Assembly: GCA_035943935.1 (NCBI GenBank)
Contig: DASZBR010000002.1
Coordinates: 1 to 64,000, forward strand
DNA: 64,000 nucleotides
Source: DASZBR01 sp035943935
Lineage (GTDB): Bacteria > Pseudomonadota > Gammaproteobacteria > DASZBR01
Reading direction: 5' to 3'
Shown piece by piece: positions 25,285 to 34,166 of this stretch. Made by a program: the position numbers and the translations under genes. How positions within the stretch are numbered: position 1 is the stretch's first letter; the number at the start of each line of letters is the position of its first letter. The notes under the pieces are model-generated. The model was given only the letters and a program-made list of their open reading frames with translations, searched no databases and was not told the DNA's origin.

Positions 25285-26179
25285 ATCGCTTCCCCTCCGC
25301 AAACATCTCCGCGCGTGAATTTAACATGTCTCGCGCACCCAGCGGTTTCCCACCCGCTAATTGTAATTTCAATAATTTAAGAATATTTTTCCCCGTGCTG
25401 ATATCAATGCCAATTGCATCAGAATGAATAATGGTGCCGGGAGGAAGGGTGGTGGATTGTGGTAATGCAACCGCATACCAAAATTTAACCAATTGATTAT
25501 CAAGATAACTATACGCTGGATAGAATCCTCGAATTTGGCGGTTGATCTCTTCAGCGGATTGCGTCCAATTTATTTCAGCATCTGATTTATTAATTTTATG
25601 TGCATGCGTAACCAATAACTCATCTTGTTTTATGGGTTTAATATTATCTAGATTATTTAAAGTATTGATCAATAATTCTGCGCCCATCGCAGATAATTTT
25701 TCTTCTAAAGTTTTAATATTATCTGTTGATAAAATAGGACAAGAGACTTGAGATAATATATCTCCCGTATCCATTCCCTTTTCCATTTGCATAATCGTCA
25801 CGCCTGTTTCTGTATCACCCGCTAATAACGGACGAATAATCGGCGCTGCTCCTCTCCATCGGGGAAGCAAAGAAGGGTGAACATTAATACAGCCATATTT
25901 CGGTTTGCGTAAAATAAATTCTGGAATTAATAAGCCATATATAGCAACAACAAAGGCATCAATATCTTCATGCGGAAATTCGGTTAATTTAGCCGGTTGA
26001 TATATCGGAAGATTATGTTGCTGTGCAAATATTTTTACAGCACTTTCATGAAGATGTCTCCCACGACCGGAAGGACGATCGGGCTGTGTATAGACCGCAA
26101 TAATCTCATGTTCAGATTTAATTAAAGCCTCGAGAATGGGAACAGACAAATCCGGTGTACCGGCAAAGACAATTTTCAT
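25247..26179 (-). CDS. fmt: Methionyl-tRNA formyltransferase
   Basis: This 310-residue enzyme formylates initiator Met-tRNA with 10-formyl-THF. FAGTPDLSVPILEAL opens the protein, NVHPSLLPRWRGAAP contains the catalytic Asn and His, and MDTGDIL carries the catalytic Asp. The C-terminal OB-like tRNA-binding domain starts near residue 205 (AEINWTQSAEEINRQIRGFYPAY). It overlaps def by 4 nt (ATGA), the usual def-fmt operon. rsmB and trkA, which often follow fmt, are absent; the gene instead converges on idi. Confidence 0.97.
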   Translation of the reverse strand: MKIVFAGTPDLSVPILEALIKSEHEIIAVYTQPDRPSGRGRHLHESAVKIFAQQHNLPIYQPAKLTEFPHEDIDAFVVAIYGLLIPEFILRKPKYGCINVHPSLLPRWRGAAPIIRPLLAGDTETGVTIMQMEKGMDTGDILSQVSCPILSTDNIKTLEEKLSAMGAELLINTLNNLDNIKPIKQDELLVTHAHKINKSDAEINWTQSAEEINRQIRGFYPAYSYLDNQLVKFWYAVALPQSTTLPPGTIIHSDAIGIDISTGKNILKLLKLQLAGGKPLGARDMLNSRAEMFAEGKRFTPHAGPLPEKS

Positions 26180-26679
26180 AAGCGATGCCGTTCTTGTTTT
26201 TCAAGTTTCTTTCGAATCCGCTCTTGTTTGAGTGGCGATAAATGATCAATAAATAATTTGCCATTGAGATGATCTATTTCATGTTGAATGCAATCGGCAA
26301 GTAATCCTTCCGCTTCAACGGTTTGAGATTGATTGTTTTTATCCATGTAGGTAAATACGACGTTTTCAGCACGTTTTACTTTTTCATAAATACCCGGCAC
26401 AGAAAGACAGCCTTCCTCAAATAATTTATGTCCTTCAGCAGAAATAATTTTGGGATTAATAAAGCAAAGTGGTTCGTTGTAGTCATCTGATACATCCATG
26501 ACAATTAAGCGCTTTTGAATGTTGACTTGGATTGCCGCAAGTCCTACGCCGCGATCGGCATACATCGTTTCGAGCATGTCATCCAATATTTTTATAATCT
26601 CAGGCGTGACTTTCTCGACGGGCTCTGCCCTTAGGCGAAGCCGCGGGTTGGGAAAATGTAGGACATTCAGCAATGTCAT
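26176..26679 (-). CDS. def: Peptide deformylase
   Basis: This 167-residue metalloenzyme removes the N-formyl group from nascent chains. All three motifs are present: GVGLAAIQVN, EGCLSVPG (metal-binding Cys) and QHEIDHLNG (HExxH). The length is typical. It is the first gene of def-fmt. The ATG has GGAGACACC upstream. Confidence 0.97.
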   Translation of the reverse strand: MTLLNVLHFPNPRLRLRAEPVEKVTPEIIKILDDMLETMYADRGVGLAAIQVNIQKRLIVMDVSDDYNEPLCFINPKIISAEGHKLFEEGCLSVPGIYEKVKRAENVVFTYMDKNNQSQTVEAEGLLADCIQHEIDHLNGKLFIDHLSPLKQERIRKKLEKQERHRL

Positions 26680-26707
26680 GGTGTCTCCAGTTTTTTGAGT
26701 GTTGTGG

Positions 26708-26713
26708 TATTAT
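26708..26713 (+). promoter_or_regulatory. -10 element close to the Icm-like gene
   Basis: TATTAT lies 6 nt before ATG 26720. This predicts a leaderless transcript if it is used. The alternative GTG start at 26699 would lie upstream of this element. Confidence 0.35.
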
Positions 26714-26719
26714 AGGTGG

Positions 26720-27022
26720 ATGAAAAGCCGCATTCCAGTCTCACAAGTTATTGTTACCGCCGGCGCGGGTGCTCCCTCGCTAGGTGAGGTGGCGGACAAT
26801 TTAAACGGCGCCACCGGCTTTTTCACCAATGTTTTCACGGATATTTTTTACATGGTGGGCGTTTTGTTAGTCACGGCCGCCATCATCAAGTATCGAGATC
26901 ATCGAATGAATCAACAAGAAACGCCGATTTCACGTGTGATCGTGCTGTTAATTGCAGGGCTGGTTATTGGATTTGGCCCGTTGATGGTCGACTACATTCA
27001 GAATTACACCCCCCACTTATAG
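26720..27022 (+). CDS. Small two-helix membrane protein resembling Dot/Icm IcmC/IcmD-type subunits
   Basis: This 100-residue protein has two hydrophobic helices (DIFYMVGVLLVTAAIIKY and VIVLLIAGLVIGFGPLM) joined by a basic loop, KYRDHRMNQQETPIS. The pattern helix, K-aromatic-basic-x-H-basic-x-N, P-I, helix, F-x-P resembles the small Dot/Icm inner-membrane proteins IcmC/DotE, IcmD/DotP and DotV. In IcmD the loop reads similarly (FKQHKDNP). The resemblance is by eye and moderate. No other dot/icm gene is nearby. A GTG at 26699 would add seven residues but overlaps the probable -10. surE follows after 14 nt. Confidence 0.5.
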   Translation: MKSRIPVSQVIVTAGAGAPSLGEVADNLNGATGFFTNVFTDIFYMVGVLLVTAAIIKYRDHRMNQQETPISRVIVLLIAGLVIGFGPLMVDYIQNYTPHL

Positions 27023-27036
27023 CACATGAGAATACG

Positions 27037-27786
27037 ATGAGAATTTTGGTCAGTAATGATGATGGTGTTCAAGCCCCCGGTATAATTGCACTGGCGCGTG
27101 CATTGCAAACGGTCGCAGAGGTTGTGGTCGTTGCACCTAATCGTAATCGCAGTGGCGCAAGTAATTCTTTATCTTTGCAAAATCCTATTCGTGTCATTCA
27201 GCAAGAAAATGGTTTTTACAGTGTGGACGGTACGCCGACGGATTGTGTTCACTTGGCGTTAACGGGATTATTAAAAGAAAAACCTGATATGGTTGTGTCA
27301 GGAATTAATGCCGGCGCAAATCTGGGCGACGATATTTTTTATTCCGGAACGGTTGCCGCTGCAATGGAAGGACGATTATTAGGATTACCGTCATTAGCGA
27401 TTTCATTGAATGAAAAACATGAACATTTTGAGGCTGCTGCCGAAGTCGCAAAAAATTTAGTGTTAGCGCTCATGAGAAACAGATTGTCTGCACAAACGAT
27501 ATTAAATATTAATGTTCCTGATGTTCCGTTAAGTAAAATAAAAGGCTTTGATATTACGCGTATGGGAACACGTCATCGCGCAGAAAAAATGTTACGTGAA
27601 CGCGATCCGCGAGGGCATGATATTTATTGGGTTGGACTTCCAGGGCCGGGACAAGATGCGGGATTGGGTACTGATTTCCATGCGCTTGAAAATGATCGTG
27701 TGTCGATTACGCCATTGCAATTAGATCTCACGCATTATCAAGCGTTTGATAGTTTAGCGGATTGGGTGAAAGAAGTTTCTATATAA
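27037..27786 (+). CDS. surE: 5'/3'-nucleotidase SurE
   Basis: This 249-residue stationary-phase survival nucleotidase has the metal-binding VSNDDGVQAPG at the N-terminus, APNRNRSGASNSL near residue 38 and SGINAGANLGDDIFYSGTVA near residue 88. It is normally upstream of pcm, nlpD and rpoS in gammaproteobacteria. Here pcm is missing and yqaA stands between surE and nlpD. Confidence 0.97.
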   Translation: MRILVSNDDGVQAPGIIALARALQTVAEVVVVAPNRNRSGASNSLSLQNPIRVIQQENGFYSVDGTPTDCVHLALTGLLKEKPDMVVSGINAGANLGDDIFYSGTVAAAMEGRLLGLPSLAISLNEKHEHFEAAAEVAKNLVLALMRNRLSAQTILNINVPDVPLSKIKGFDITRMGTRHRAEKMLRERDPRGHDIYWVGLPGPGQDAGLGTDFHALENDRVSITPLQLDLTHYQAFDSLADWVKEVSI

Positions 27787-27814
27787 CGCGAAGCGCGGGT
27801 GAGGGAAAAACATC

Positions 27815-28393
27815 ATGCAATTATTCTCAGGCCTGTACAAAAAAGTCATTGCATGGTCTCATCATCGTCATGCGCCTGCTTATTTATATACACTAAGTTT
27901 TGCTGAATCTTCTTTTTTTCCTATTCCTCCCGATTTTATGTTAGCGCCGATGTCATTAGCAAAGCCGGAGAAATCATTAACCTATGCCGCGTTTACGACA
28001 TTATTTTCTATATTAGGTGCGTTGTTAGGATATGCCATTGGCTATTTTTTCATGCATTTATTAGGGCCGTATATACAACACTGGGGATATGCACCGACGT
28101 TTGCAAAAGTGAATCATTTTTTTGAAGTGTGGGGATTTTGGGTGATGTTTGTTGCGGCATTTGGACCCATTCCCTATAAATTTTTTACCATTACAGGCGG
28201 TGCGCTTCATATGGCATTAGCGCCATTTTTGTTAGGTTCACTCGCAGGACGTGGCGGACGATTTTTCTTGGTCGCACTTTTAATTCGTTATAAAGGTGAA
28301 TCCATGGAAAAACTTTTGCTAAAATATATTGATCGTTTAGGCTGGGTTGTTTTAATTGGATTATTGGGTTGGGGGATTTACCATTTTATTTAA
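27815..28393 (+). CDS. yqaA: YqaA-family (DedA/SNARE-associated-like) membrane protein
   Basis: This 192-residue inner-membrane protein has the family elements SFAESSFFPIPPDFMLAP and FGPIPYKFFTITGGALHM, and LAGRGGRFFLVALLIRYKG near the C-terminus. Several membrane helices are visible. DedA-like proteins take part in membrane lipid or proton homeostasis; the exact role of YqaA is not known. It stands between surE and nlpD as in other gammaproteobacteria. Confidence 0.88.
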   Translation: MQLFSGLYKKVIAWSHHRHAPAYLYTLSFAESSFFPIPPDFMLAPMSLAKPEKSLTYAAFTTLFSILGALLGYAIGYFFMHLLGPYIQHWGYAPTFAKVNHFFEVWGFWVMFVAAFGPIPYKFFTITGGALHMALAPFLLGSLAGRGGRFFLVALLIRYKGESMEKLLLKYIDRLGWVVLIGLLGWGIYHFI

Positions 28394-28394
28394 T

Positions 28395-29159
28395 ATGTGT
28401 AACAGAATTTTTTTACTGTTGTGTCTTACTTTTTGTTTGGCGAGTTGTGGTGGACCATCACATCATTTTGCGCCTGTGTCTAATGGTTGGAAATCACGAG
28501 AAGCGTCACAGATTTATCGTGTTCAACCGACGGATACTTTATATTCCGTTGCATTTCGTTATGGTTTAGATGTCAATAAATTAGCCAAAGCCAATGCTAT
28601 TTCTCCGCCGTATCATATTTTAGTGGGCCAGACCCTTAAATTATTGCCGGATGCGAATGATAGTACGTTACCCATCTCTGCGCCTGCACCTGTGCTCGTT
28701 GTCGCAAAACCCGTACCTACTACGCCTGTCGCAGCAACGCCGATTATTCCCGTAGAAAAACAACCGGTTGCAACGGGACCGATTGGCAAATGGGCGTGGC
28801 CTGCACAGGGTAAAATTATTCAAGGATTTTCAGCGGCTTATGCGGGCAATAAAGGATTGGATATCGCGGGCAAATTAGGCGATCCCGTTCGAGCCACTGC
28901 GTCAGGACGTGTTGTGTATTGCGGAACGGGATTGCGGAGTTATGGGTTGTTAATTATCGTTAAACATAATGCAAAATATTTAAGTGCCTATGCGCATAAC
29001 AGTAAAGCGTTTGTTAAAGAAGGCGATAAAGTCAGTCGGGGACAAATCATTGCTAAAATGGGAAGTTCAGATGCAACGCGTGTCATGTTGCATTTTGAAA
29101 TTCGACAATTGGGTAAACCCGTGGATCCGCTTCAATTATTACCACCACGTAAGGGATAA
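28395..29159 (+). CDS. nlpD: NlpD-like LysM/M23 lipoprotein, amidase activator
   Basis: ATG 28395 gives a lipoprotein signal (MCNRIFLLLCLTFCLASC, lipobox LASC) and is preferred over an earlier in-frame start inside yqaA. A LysM domain (YRVQPTDTLYSVAFRYG ... ILVGQTLKL) binds peptidoglycan. A proline/valine-rich linker leads to an M23 domain (NKGLDIAGKLGDPVRA ... LHFEIRQ). The first zinc ligand His of active M23 enzymes is replaced (GLDIAG), as in E. coli NlpD and EnvC, so it probably activates a cell-wall amidase instead of cutting itself. rpoS follows immediately. Confidence 0.93.
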   Translation: MCNRIFLLLCLTFCLASCGGPSHHFAPVSNGWKSREASQIYRVQPTDTLYSVAFRYGLDVNKLAKANAISPPYHILVGQTLKLLPDANDSTLPISAPAPVLVVAKPVPTTPVAATPIIPVEKQPVATGPIGKWAWPAQGKIIQGFSAAYAGNKGLDIAGKLGDPVRATASGRVVYCGTGLRSYGLLIIVKHNAKYLSAYAHNSKAFVKEGDKVSRGQIIAKMGSSDATRVMLHFEIRQLGKPVDPLQLLPPRKG

Positions 29160-29160
29160 T

Positions 29161-30009
29161 ATGGTACGTAAAGTAGTACCTCAAAAAAAGGACGAAAACG
29201 CAGCGAAAGTGTATCTCAGTGAAATTGGATTTACGCCACTGTTAACCGCTGACGAAGAAGTGTATTACGGGCGATTGGTGGCTTCCGGTGATGAAGAAGC
29301 GCGCCGTCATATGATTGAAGCCAATTTACGTTTAGTCGTTAAAATTTCACGTCGTTATTGTAATCGTGGGATGGCGTTTTTAGATGTCGTCGAAGAAGGT
29401 AATTTAGGATTAATGCATGCCGTTGAAAAATTTGATCCCGATCGCGGATTTCGTTTTTCGACCTACGCGACGTGGTGGATTCGTCAAACCATTGAGCGCG
29501 CGTTGATCAATCAAACACGCACGATTCGTTTACCCGTACATATTATTAAAGATCTCAATATTTATTTACGCGCCGCAAAAGTATTGACGAAAGAATTACA
29601 TCGCGATGCAACGCCAGAAGATGTGGCGAATATGTTGGATAAACCGTTAGATGAAGTAAAAGAAATTTTAGCGTTGAATGAAACCGTGAGTTCTGTTGAT
29701 CTGACGGTCGCCGATGAAACCAGCAAAACGATTTTAGATACCATACCGGATGATCGCGAAACCATTGAAGACGCTTTTATTGGCGAAGATATGCAATTTC
29801 ATCTGGAACAATGGCTGGATGAATTATCGCCGCAGCAGCATGAAATTATTGCACGCCGTTTTGGATTTAATGGGTACGAAGCCATGACACTCGAAGAAAT
29901 TGGTAATGCCATTGGATTAACGCGTGAAAGAGTGCGACAAATTCAAGCAGAAGCACTAAAAACTTTACGTAAAATTGTAGAGGCGCATGGAGTAACGGGA
30001 CATGACTAA
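29161..30009 (+). CDS. rpoS: RNA polymerase sigma factor RpoS
   Basis: This 282-residue sigma-70 family protein most resembles stationary-phase sigma S. It has VYLSEIGFTPLLTADEEVYY (region 1.2), NLRLVVKISRRYCNRG, the RpoS-like IRQTIERALINQTRTIRL, and region 4 TLEEIGNAIGLTRERVRQIQ. I chose ATG 29161, right after nlpD. The longer open frame, back to 28984, lies inside nlpD. The N-terminus before region 1.2 is only about 16 residues, shorter than in E. coli. The location after nlpD supports RpoS over RpoH. It overlaps fabD by 8 nt. In Legionella and Coxiella, RpoS is tied to the life-cycle switch. Confidence 0.93.
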   Translation: MVRKVVPQKKDENAAKVYLSEIGFTPLLTADEEVYYGRLVASGDEEARRHMIEANLRLVVKISRRYCNRGMAFLDVVEEGNLGLMHAVEKFDPDRGFRFSTYATWWIRQTIERALINQTRTIRLPVHIIKDLNIYLRAAKVLTKELHRDATPEDVANMLDKPLDEVKEILALNETVSSVDLTVADETSKTILDTIPDDRETIEDAFIGEDMQFHLEQWLDELSPQQHEIIARRFGFNGYEAMTLEEIGNAIGLTRERVRQIQAEALKTLRKIVEAHGVTGHD

Positions 30010-30919
30010 AAAAATCGCGGTGGTTTTTCCGGGGCAAGGTTCACAAAGTATTGGCATGTTAAATAAATTCATGCTTATTTATCCCGACATTATTTCTGAC
30101 GTATTTAATACGGCTTCTGAAATTTTAAAATATAATTTATTAAATATAATTACAGACGGCCCTGTCGAAAAATTAAATCAAACCGAAATCACGCAGCCAG
30201 CGTTGCTTACGGCGAGCGTTGCTTTATGGAAATTATGGCAAACCAAATCAGATATTAATCCTGTCGTTTTAGCGGGTCATAGTTTGGGCGAATATTCTGC
30301 GTTAGTGTGCTCAGGCGTATTACGCTTTGAAGATGCCGTGATGTGTGTGGCGAACAGAGGCAAATATATGCAAGAAGCCGTCCCCGAAGGCAAGGGTGCG
30401 ATGGCTGCTATCATAGGGCTATCTTCTGAGGTAATAGACGAAATATGTCAGAAATCTTCACAGGGTCAGGTTGTTTCTGCAGCAAATATTAATTCCCCTG
30501 GCCAAATCGTTATTGCGGGTGATGTGGATGCGGTTGAAAGAGTTATGGCTGCGGCAAAACAATCGGGCGCAAAATTAATTAAAAAATTAGATGTGAGTGT
30601 GCCGTCGCATTGTGCGTTGATGAACAGCGCAGCGGATAAATTAAAAATATTATTAGAAAGTATTGCGTTTCATCAACCTAAAATTCCCGTCATACAAAAT
30701 ACGACAGCTTCAGCGACCAATAGTATTGCTGATATTAAGTCAGCTTTATTTCAACAATTATCTCAACCCGTTCGATGGGTAGAGAGCGTAGAAAATATGG
30801 TCCGTGATTTTGTGCCAGACATTATTATAGAATGCGGTCCCGGCAAAGTATTAGCAGGGCTAAATAAACGGATTGTGAATATACCGACCATTTCAATTGA
30901 GGAAGCCTTACATGTTTAA
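30002..30919 (+). CDS. fabD: Malonyl-CoA:ACP transacylase
   Basis: This 305-residue enzyme loads malonyl groups on ACP. FPGQGSQ opens the protein, AGHSLGEYSALV holds the nucleophilic Ser, and VPSHCALM supplies the catalytic His. GQIVIAG is also typical. fabH and plsX, which usually precede it, are missing here; rpoS overlaps its start by 8 nt. fabG overlaps its end. Confidence 0.97.
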   Translation: MTKKIAVVFPGQGSQSIGMLNKFMLIYPDIISDVFNTASEILKYNLLNIITDGPVEKLNQTEITQPALLTASVALWKLWQTKSDINPVVLAGHSLGEYSALVCSGVLRFEDAVMCVANRGKYMQEAVPEGKGAMAAIIGLSSEVIDEICQKSSQGQVVSAANINSPGQIVIAGDVDAVERVMAAAKQSGAKLIKKLDVSVPSHCALMNSAADKLKILLESIAFHQPKIPVIQNTTASATNSIADIKSALFQQLSQPVRWVESVENMVRDFVPDIIIECGPGKVLAGLNKRIVNIPTISIEEALHV

Positions 30920-31616
30920 TTTAACGGGGAAAACAGCGTTAGTCACAGGCGCGAGTCGTGGCATTGGTTTTGCGATAGCGGAAACACTGAAAAAAATGGG
31001 TGCGACAGTGATTGGTACAGCAACCACAGAAGAGGGTGCAAAAAAAATTCATGGCAAAGTACTCAATGTGGCTGATCCGGATTCTATTGCAGCGCTGCTT
31101 GCTGAAATCCCCAACGGGCCAGATATTCTCGTCAATAACGCAGGAATTACACGCGATAATTTGCTTCTTAGGATGAAAGAAGAAGAATGGAATGCGGTAA
31201 TAGAAACTAATCTGACAGGGGTATTTCGACTGACCAAAGCGTGCTTAAAGCCTATGCTAAAAGCCCGTTGGGGAAGAATTATCACTATCGGTTCAGTCTC
31301 TGGTATCATGGGCAACCCTGGTCAAACGAACTATTCCGCTGCAAAAGCAGGATTGATTGGGTTTTCAAAAGCGCTTGCACCCGAAATTGCCAGTCGCAAT
31401 ATTACGGTCAATGTCATTGCTCCCGGGTTCATCGATACAGATATGACGCGTGCGCTGACGGATGAACAACGGGCAAGGATTTTGGCTCAGGTTCCCGCCG
31501 CAAGGCTCGGGTCACCCGATGAGATTGCCGCTACCGTAGGGTTTTTAGCCTCACCGGAAGCCGCCTATATTACGGGCGAGACGATACAGGTCAACGGCGG
31601 CATGTATATGCAGTAA
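30912..31616 (+). CDS. fabG: 3-oxoacyl-ACP reductase
   Basis: This 234-residue short-chain dehydrogenase reduces beta-ketoacyl-ACP with NADPH. TGASRGIGFAIAE binds the cofactor, LVNNAGITRDNLL and the catalytic YSAAKAG (Tyr-x-x-x-Lys) follow, and VIAPGFIDTDMT and NVNGGMYM-like ends are typical. ATG 30912 starts at FNLTGKTALVTG; an earlier frame start at 30897 lies inside fabD. The overlap with fabD is 8 nt. Confidence 0.97.
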   Translation: MFNLTGKTALVTGASRGIGFAIAETLKKMGATVIGTATTEEGAKKIHGKVLNVADPDSIAALLAEIPNGPDILVNNAGITRDNLLLRMKEEEWNAVIETNLTGVFRLTKACLKPMLKARWGRIITIGSVSGIMGNPGQTNYSAAKAGLIGFSKALAPEIASRNITVNVIAPGFIDTDMTRALTDEQRARILAQVPAARLGSPDEIAATVGFLASPEAAYITGETIQVNGGMYMQ

Positions 31617-31672
31617 ATTTTGTGTTAAATTCGTTTTTTACTGATTTTTTTATTTGAGGAGAGAGGCCAACA

Positions 31673-31912
31673 ATGAGTATCGATATCGAAAAACGTGTGA
31701 AGGAAATTGTTGCAGAACAATTAGGGGTCAATATGGAGCAGGTTACCAGCGAAGCCTCTTTTGTGGATGATTTGGGTGCAGATTCCCTTGATACGGTTGA
31801 ACTTGTGATGGCGCTCGAAGAAGCGTTTGAAATCGAAATTCCCGACGAAGAAGCTGAAAAAATTACCACTATTCAGCAAGCTATTGATTACATTAACGCT
31901 CACAAGAAATAA
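31673..31912 (+). CDS. acpP: Acyl carrier protein
   Basis: This 79-residue acidic carrier has the phosphopantetheine site GADSLDTVELVMALEE near residue 36. A strong GAGGAGAGAGG ribosome site fits the high expression expected. The 56-nt gap after fabG is AT-rich and could hold an extra promoter. fabF follows after 6 nt. Confidence 0.98.
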   Translation: MSIDIEKRVKEIVAEQLGVNMEQVTSEASFVDDLGADSLDTVELVMALEEAFEIEIPDEEAEKITTIQQAIDYINAHKK

Positions 31913-31918
31913 CACTCT

Positions 31919-33154
31919 ATGAAACGGCGTGTTGTTGTTACGGGTCTCGGCATGGTGACCCCATTGGGGCTTACGACTGACGAGACTTGGCAGGCACTTT
32001 TAGCGGGAAAGAGTGGCGTTGGCCCTATTACGCAATTTGATGCAAGTCAGTACACAACACGTTTTGCTGCAAGTGTTAAAAATTTTGATCCAACGGTTTA
32101 TCTCAATCCCAAAGAAGCGCGCAAATTCGATATATTTATCCAATATGCGGTCGCGGCAACAAAACAAGCGATGGATGATTCTGGATTGCAGATTACAGAT
32201 TCAATTGCATCGCGTGTGGGTGTCGCAATCGGTTCTGGGATTGGCGGATTGCCTTCGATGGAAAAAACGCTGCATATACTGGCTGAATCAGGTCCGCGTC
32301 GTATTTCACCGTTCTTTATTCCAGGCACTATTATTAATATGGCACCCGGATTAGTGTCGATGCAATTTGGCGCAAAAGGTCCGAATATTAGTATTGTCTC
32401 GGCATGTACAACCGGTACACATAATATTGGTTATGCAATGCGAACGATTGCGTATGGTGATGCGGATGTCATGATTGCCGGTGGTGCAGAAATGGCAACC
32501 TCGACATTAGGCGTCGGTGGATTTGCGGCATGTCGTGCATTATCAACACGCAATGACGATCCAGAACGCGCCTGTCGACCGTGGGATAAAGATCGTGATG
32601 GTTTTGTATTAGGTGATGGCGCAGGTATTTTAATTCTTGAAGAATATGAACACGCGAAAAAGCGCGGTGCGAAAATTTATGCGGAATTAGTTGGATTTGG
32701 CATGAGTGCCGATGCGTATCACATTACTTCACCGGATCCGAGAGCAACCGGTTTTGTGGCGACCATGTCAAATGCCGTTTCTGATGCAAACGTTTCGGTT
32801 GATAAAATAGATTATATTAATGCACATGCGACATCGACTCCGGCAGGCGATGAAGTTGAAGTGAAAGCCATCAAATTATTATTTGGTGAGCACGCGAAAA
32901 AATTAGCGGTCAGTTCAACCAAATCCATGACAGGACATTTATTAGGTGCATCCGGTGCCGTGGAAGCTATTTTTACGGTATTAGCGATTCGTGATCAAGT
33001 TGCACCACCCACCATTAATTTAGATAATCCCAGCGAAGGCTGTGATTTAGATTTTGTTCCACATACCGCGCGAAAAATGAAAATAGATGTTGCTCTATCA
33101 AATTCATTTGGATTCGGCGGCACAAACGGATCCTTGATTTTCCGTAAAGCATGA
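31919..33154 (+). CDS. fabF: 3-oxoacyl-ACP synthase II
   Basis: This 411-residue condensing enzyme has active-site Cys in SACTTGTHNIG, the two His sites in NAHATSTPAGDEVE and GHLLGASGAVE, and the C-terminal NSFGFGGTNGS. It elongates fatty-acyl-ACP. The order acpP-fabF is conserved in gammaproteobacteria. It overlaps mltG by ATGA. Confidence 0.97.
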   Translation: MKRRVVVTGLGMVTPLGLTTDETWQALLAGKSGVGPITQFDASQYTTRFAASVKNFDPTVYLNPKEARKFDIFIQYAVAATKQAMDDSGLQITDSIASRVGVAIGSGIGGLPSMEKTLHILAESGPRRISPFFIPGTIINMAPGLVSMQFGAKGPNISIVSACTTGTHNIGYAMRTIAYGDADVMIAGGAEMATSTLGVGGFAACRALSTRNDDPERACRPWDKDRDGFVLGDGAGILILEEYEHAKKRGAKIYAELVGFGMSADAYHITSPDPRATGFVATMSNAVSDANVSVDKIDYINAHATSTPAGDEVEVKAIKLLFGEHAKKLAVSSTKSMTGHLLGASGAVEAIFTVLAIRDQVAPPTINLDNPSEGCDLDFVPHTARKMKIDVALSNSFGFGGTNGSLIFRKA

Positions 33155-34164
33155 AATACGTCCATTATTCCAATCGTTTTTTATTAGCGTTGTCTGTGCT
33201 CATTATTTTTTTAGTGAGCATCACGTTATTTTTAATTGACTGGGAAATCTTTCTTCACACGCCGTTAATTCCGCCGAATACTCAAGTTGATTATATTTTG
33301 CCCTCAGGTTCTTCTGCGCGCGGATTAGCGAGTGATTTACATCAATTAGGTTTTTTAAAACGTCCGCGGTATTTAATTTTATTAGCCTACATGAAAAATT
33401 ATGCGAATCATTTGCATGCCGGTGAATATCGATTTGTTGCAGGCACAACACCGTATCAATTATTAACGCAAATTTATCAAGGCAAAGTATTGTGGCGACA
33501 AATTACGTTTGTGGAAGGCGTAACGTTTGATCAAATGATGGCGAATTTAGAAGGTAATCCGTTGATCGAACATAAATTAGCGGGATTACCGACGTTATTA
33601 GTTTTAATGCATTTGGGGATTCCTCATGCACATGCGGAAGGATTATTTTTTCCGGATACGTATAAATATACGGCTGGCATGAGTGATCAGACTTTATTAT
33701 TGCAAGCGTATAATTTAATGCAGAAACATTTAAATCAAGAATGGGCGAATCGATCAAAAGATGCGCCATACACGGATGCCTATCAAGCATTAACTGCAGC
33801 ATCCATCATAGAAAAAGAAGCAGAAATTAATAGCGATAGGGAAATTATTTCGGGTGTGATCATGCGACGATTAAATAAAGGCATGATGTTACAAATGGAT
33901 CCAACCGTAATTTATGCGATGGGGCCGAATTTTAAACCGCCATTGCGTTCAGAGGATTTAAAGATCGACAGTCCGTATAACACATATCTTCATACCGGTT
34001 TACCGCCCACGCCGATTTGTATGCCAGGATTACCGTCGATTCATGCGGCGATGCATCCTGCCTCGGGCGACGTGATGTTCTTCGTTGCCCGAGGCGATGG
34101 AACACATCAATTTTCAGCGACGTATCAAGAGCAAGTTGCGGCTATTGCCAAGTACGAGCATTAA
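33151..34164 (+). CDS. mltG: Endolytic murein transglycosylase MltG (YceG)
   Basis: This 337-residue protein has one N-terminal membrane anchor (LLALSVLIIFLVSITLFLI). A LysM-like subdomain precedes the YceG catalytic region, with the active-site Glu in AASIIEKEAEI. DPTVIYAMG, YNTYLHTGLPPTPICMPG and AAMHPASGDVMFFVARGDG are family blocks. It cuts nascent glycan strands. pabC, often between fabF and mltG, is missing. It ends 2 nt before a convergent gene, with no obvious terminator. Confidence 0.95.
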   Translation: MKYVHYSNRFLLALSVLIIFLVSITLFLIDWEIFLHTPLIPPNTQVDYILPSGSSARGLASDLHQLGFLKRPRYLILLAYMKNYANHLHAGEYRFVAGTTPYQLLTQIYQGKVLWRQITFVEGVTFDQMMANLEGNPLIEHKLAGLPTLLVLMHLGIPHAHAEGLFFPDTYKYTAGMSDQTLLLQAYNLMQKHLNQEWANRSKDAPYTDAYQALTAASIIEKEAEINSDREIISGVIMRRLNKGMMLQMDPTVIYAMGPNFKPPLRSEDLKIDSPYNTYLHTGLPPTPICMPGLPSIHAAMHPASGDVMFFVARGDGTHQFSATYQEQVAAIAKYEH

Positions 34165-34166
34165 TT

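Noticed and set aside
28984..29160. Extended N-terminus for RpoS starting inside nlpD
   Set aside because: The extension is an out-of-frame reading of nlpD. ATG 29161 directly follows the nlpD stop and leads into region 1.2.
29161..30009. Assignment of this sigma factor as RpoH on the basis of its 282-residue length
   Set aside because: Region 1.2 and region 2-3 wording and the location after nlpD match RpoS. RpoH-specific sequence is absent.
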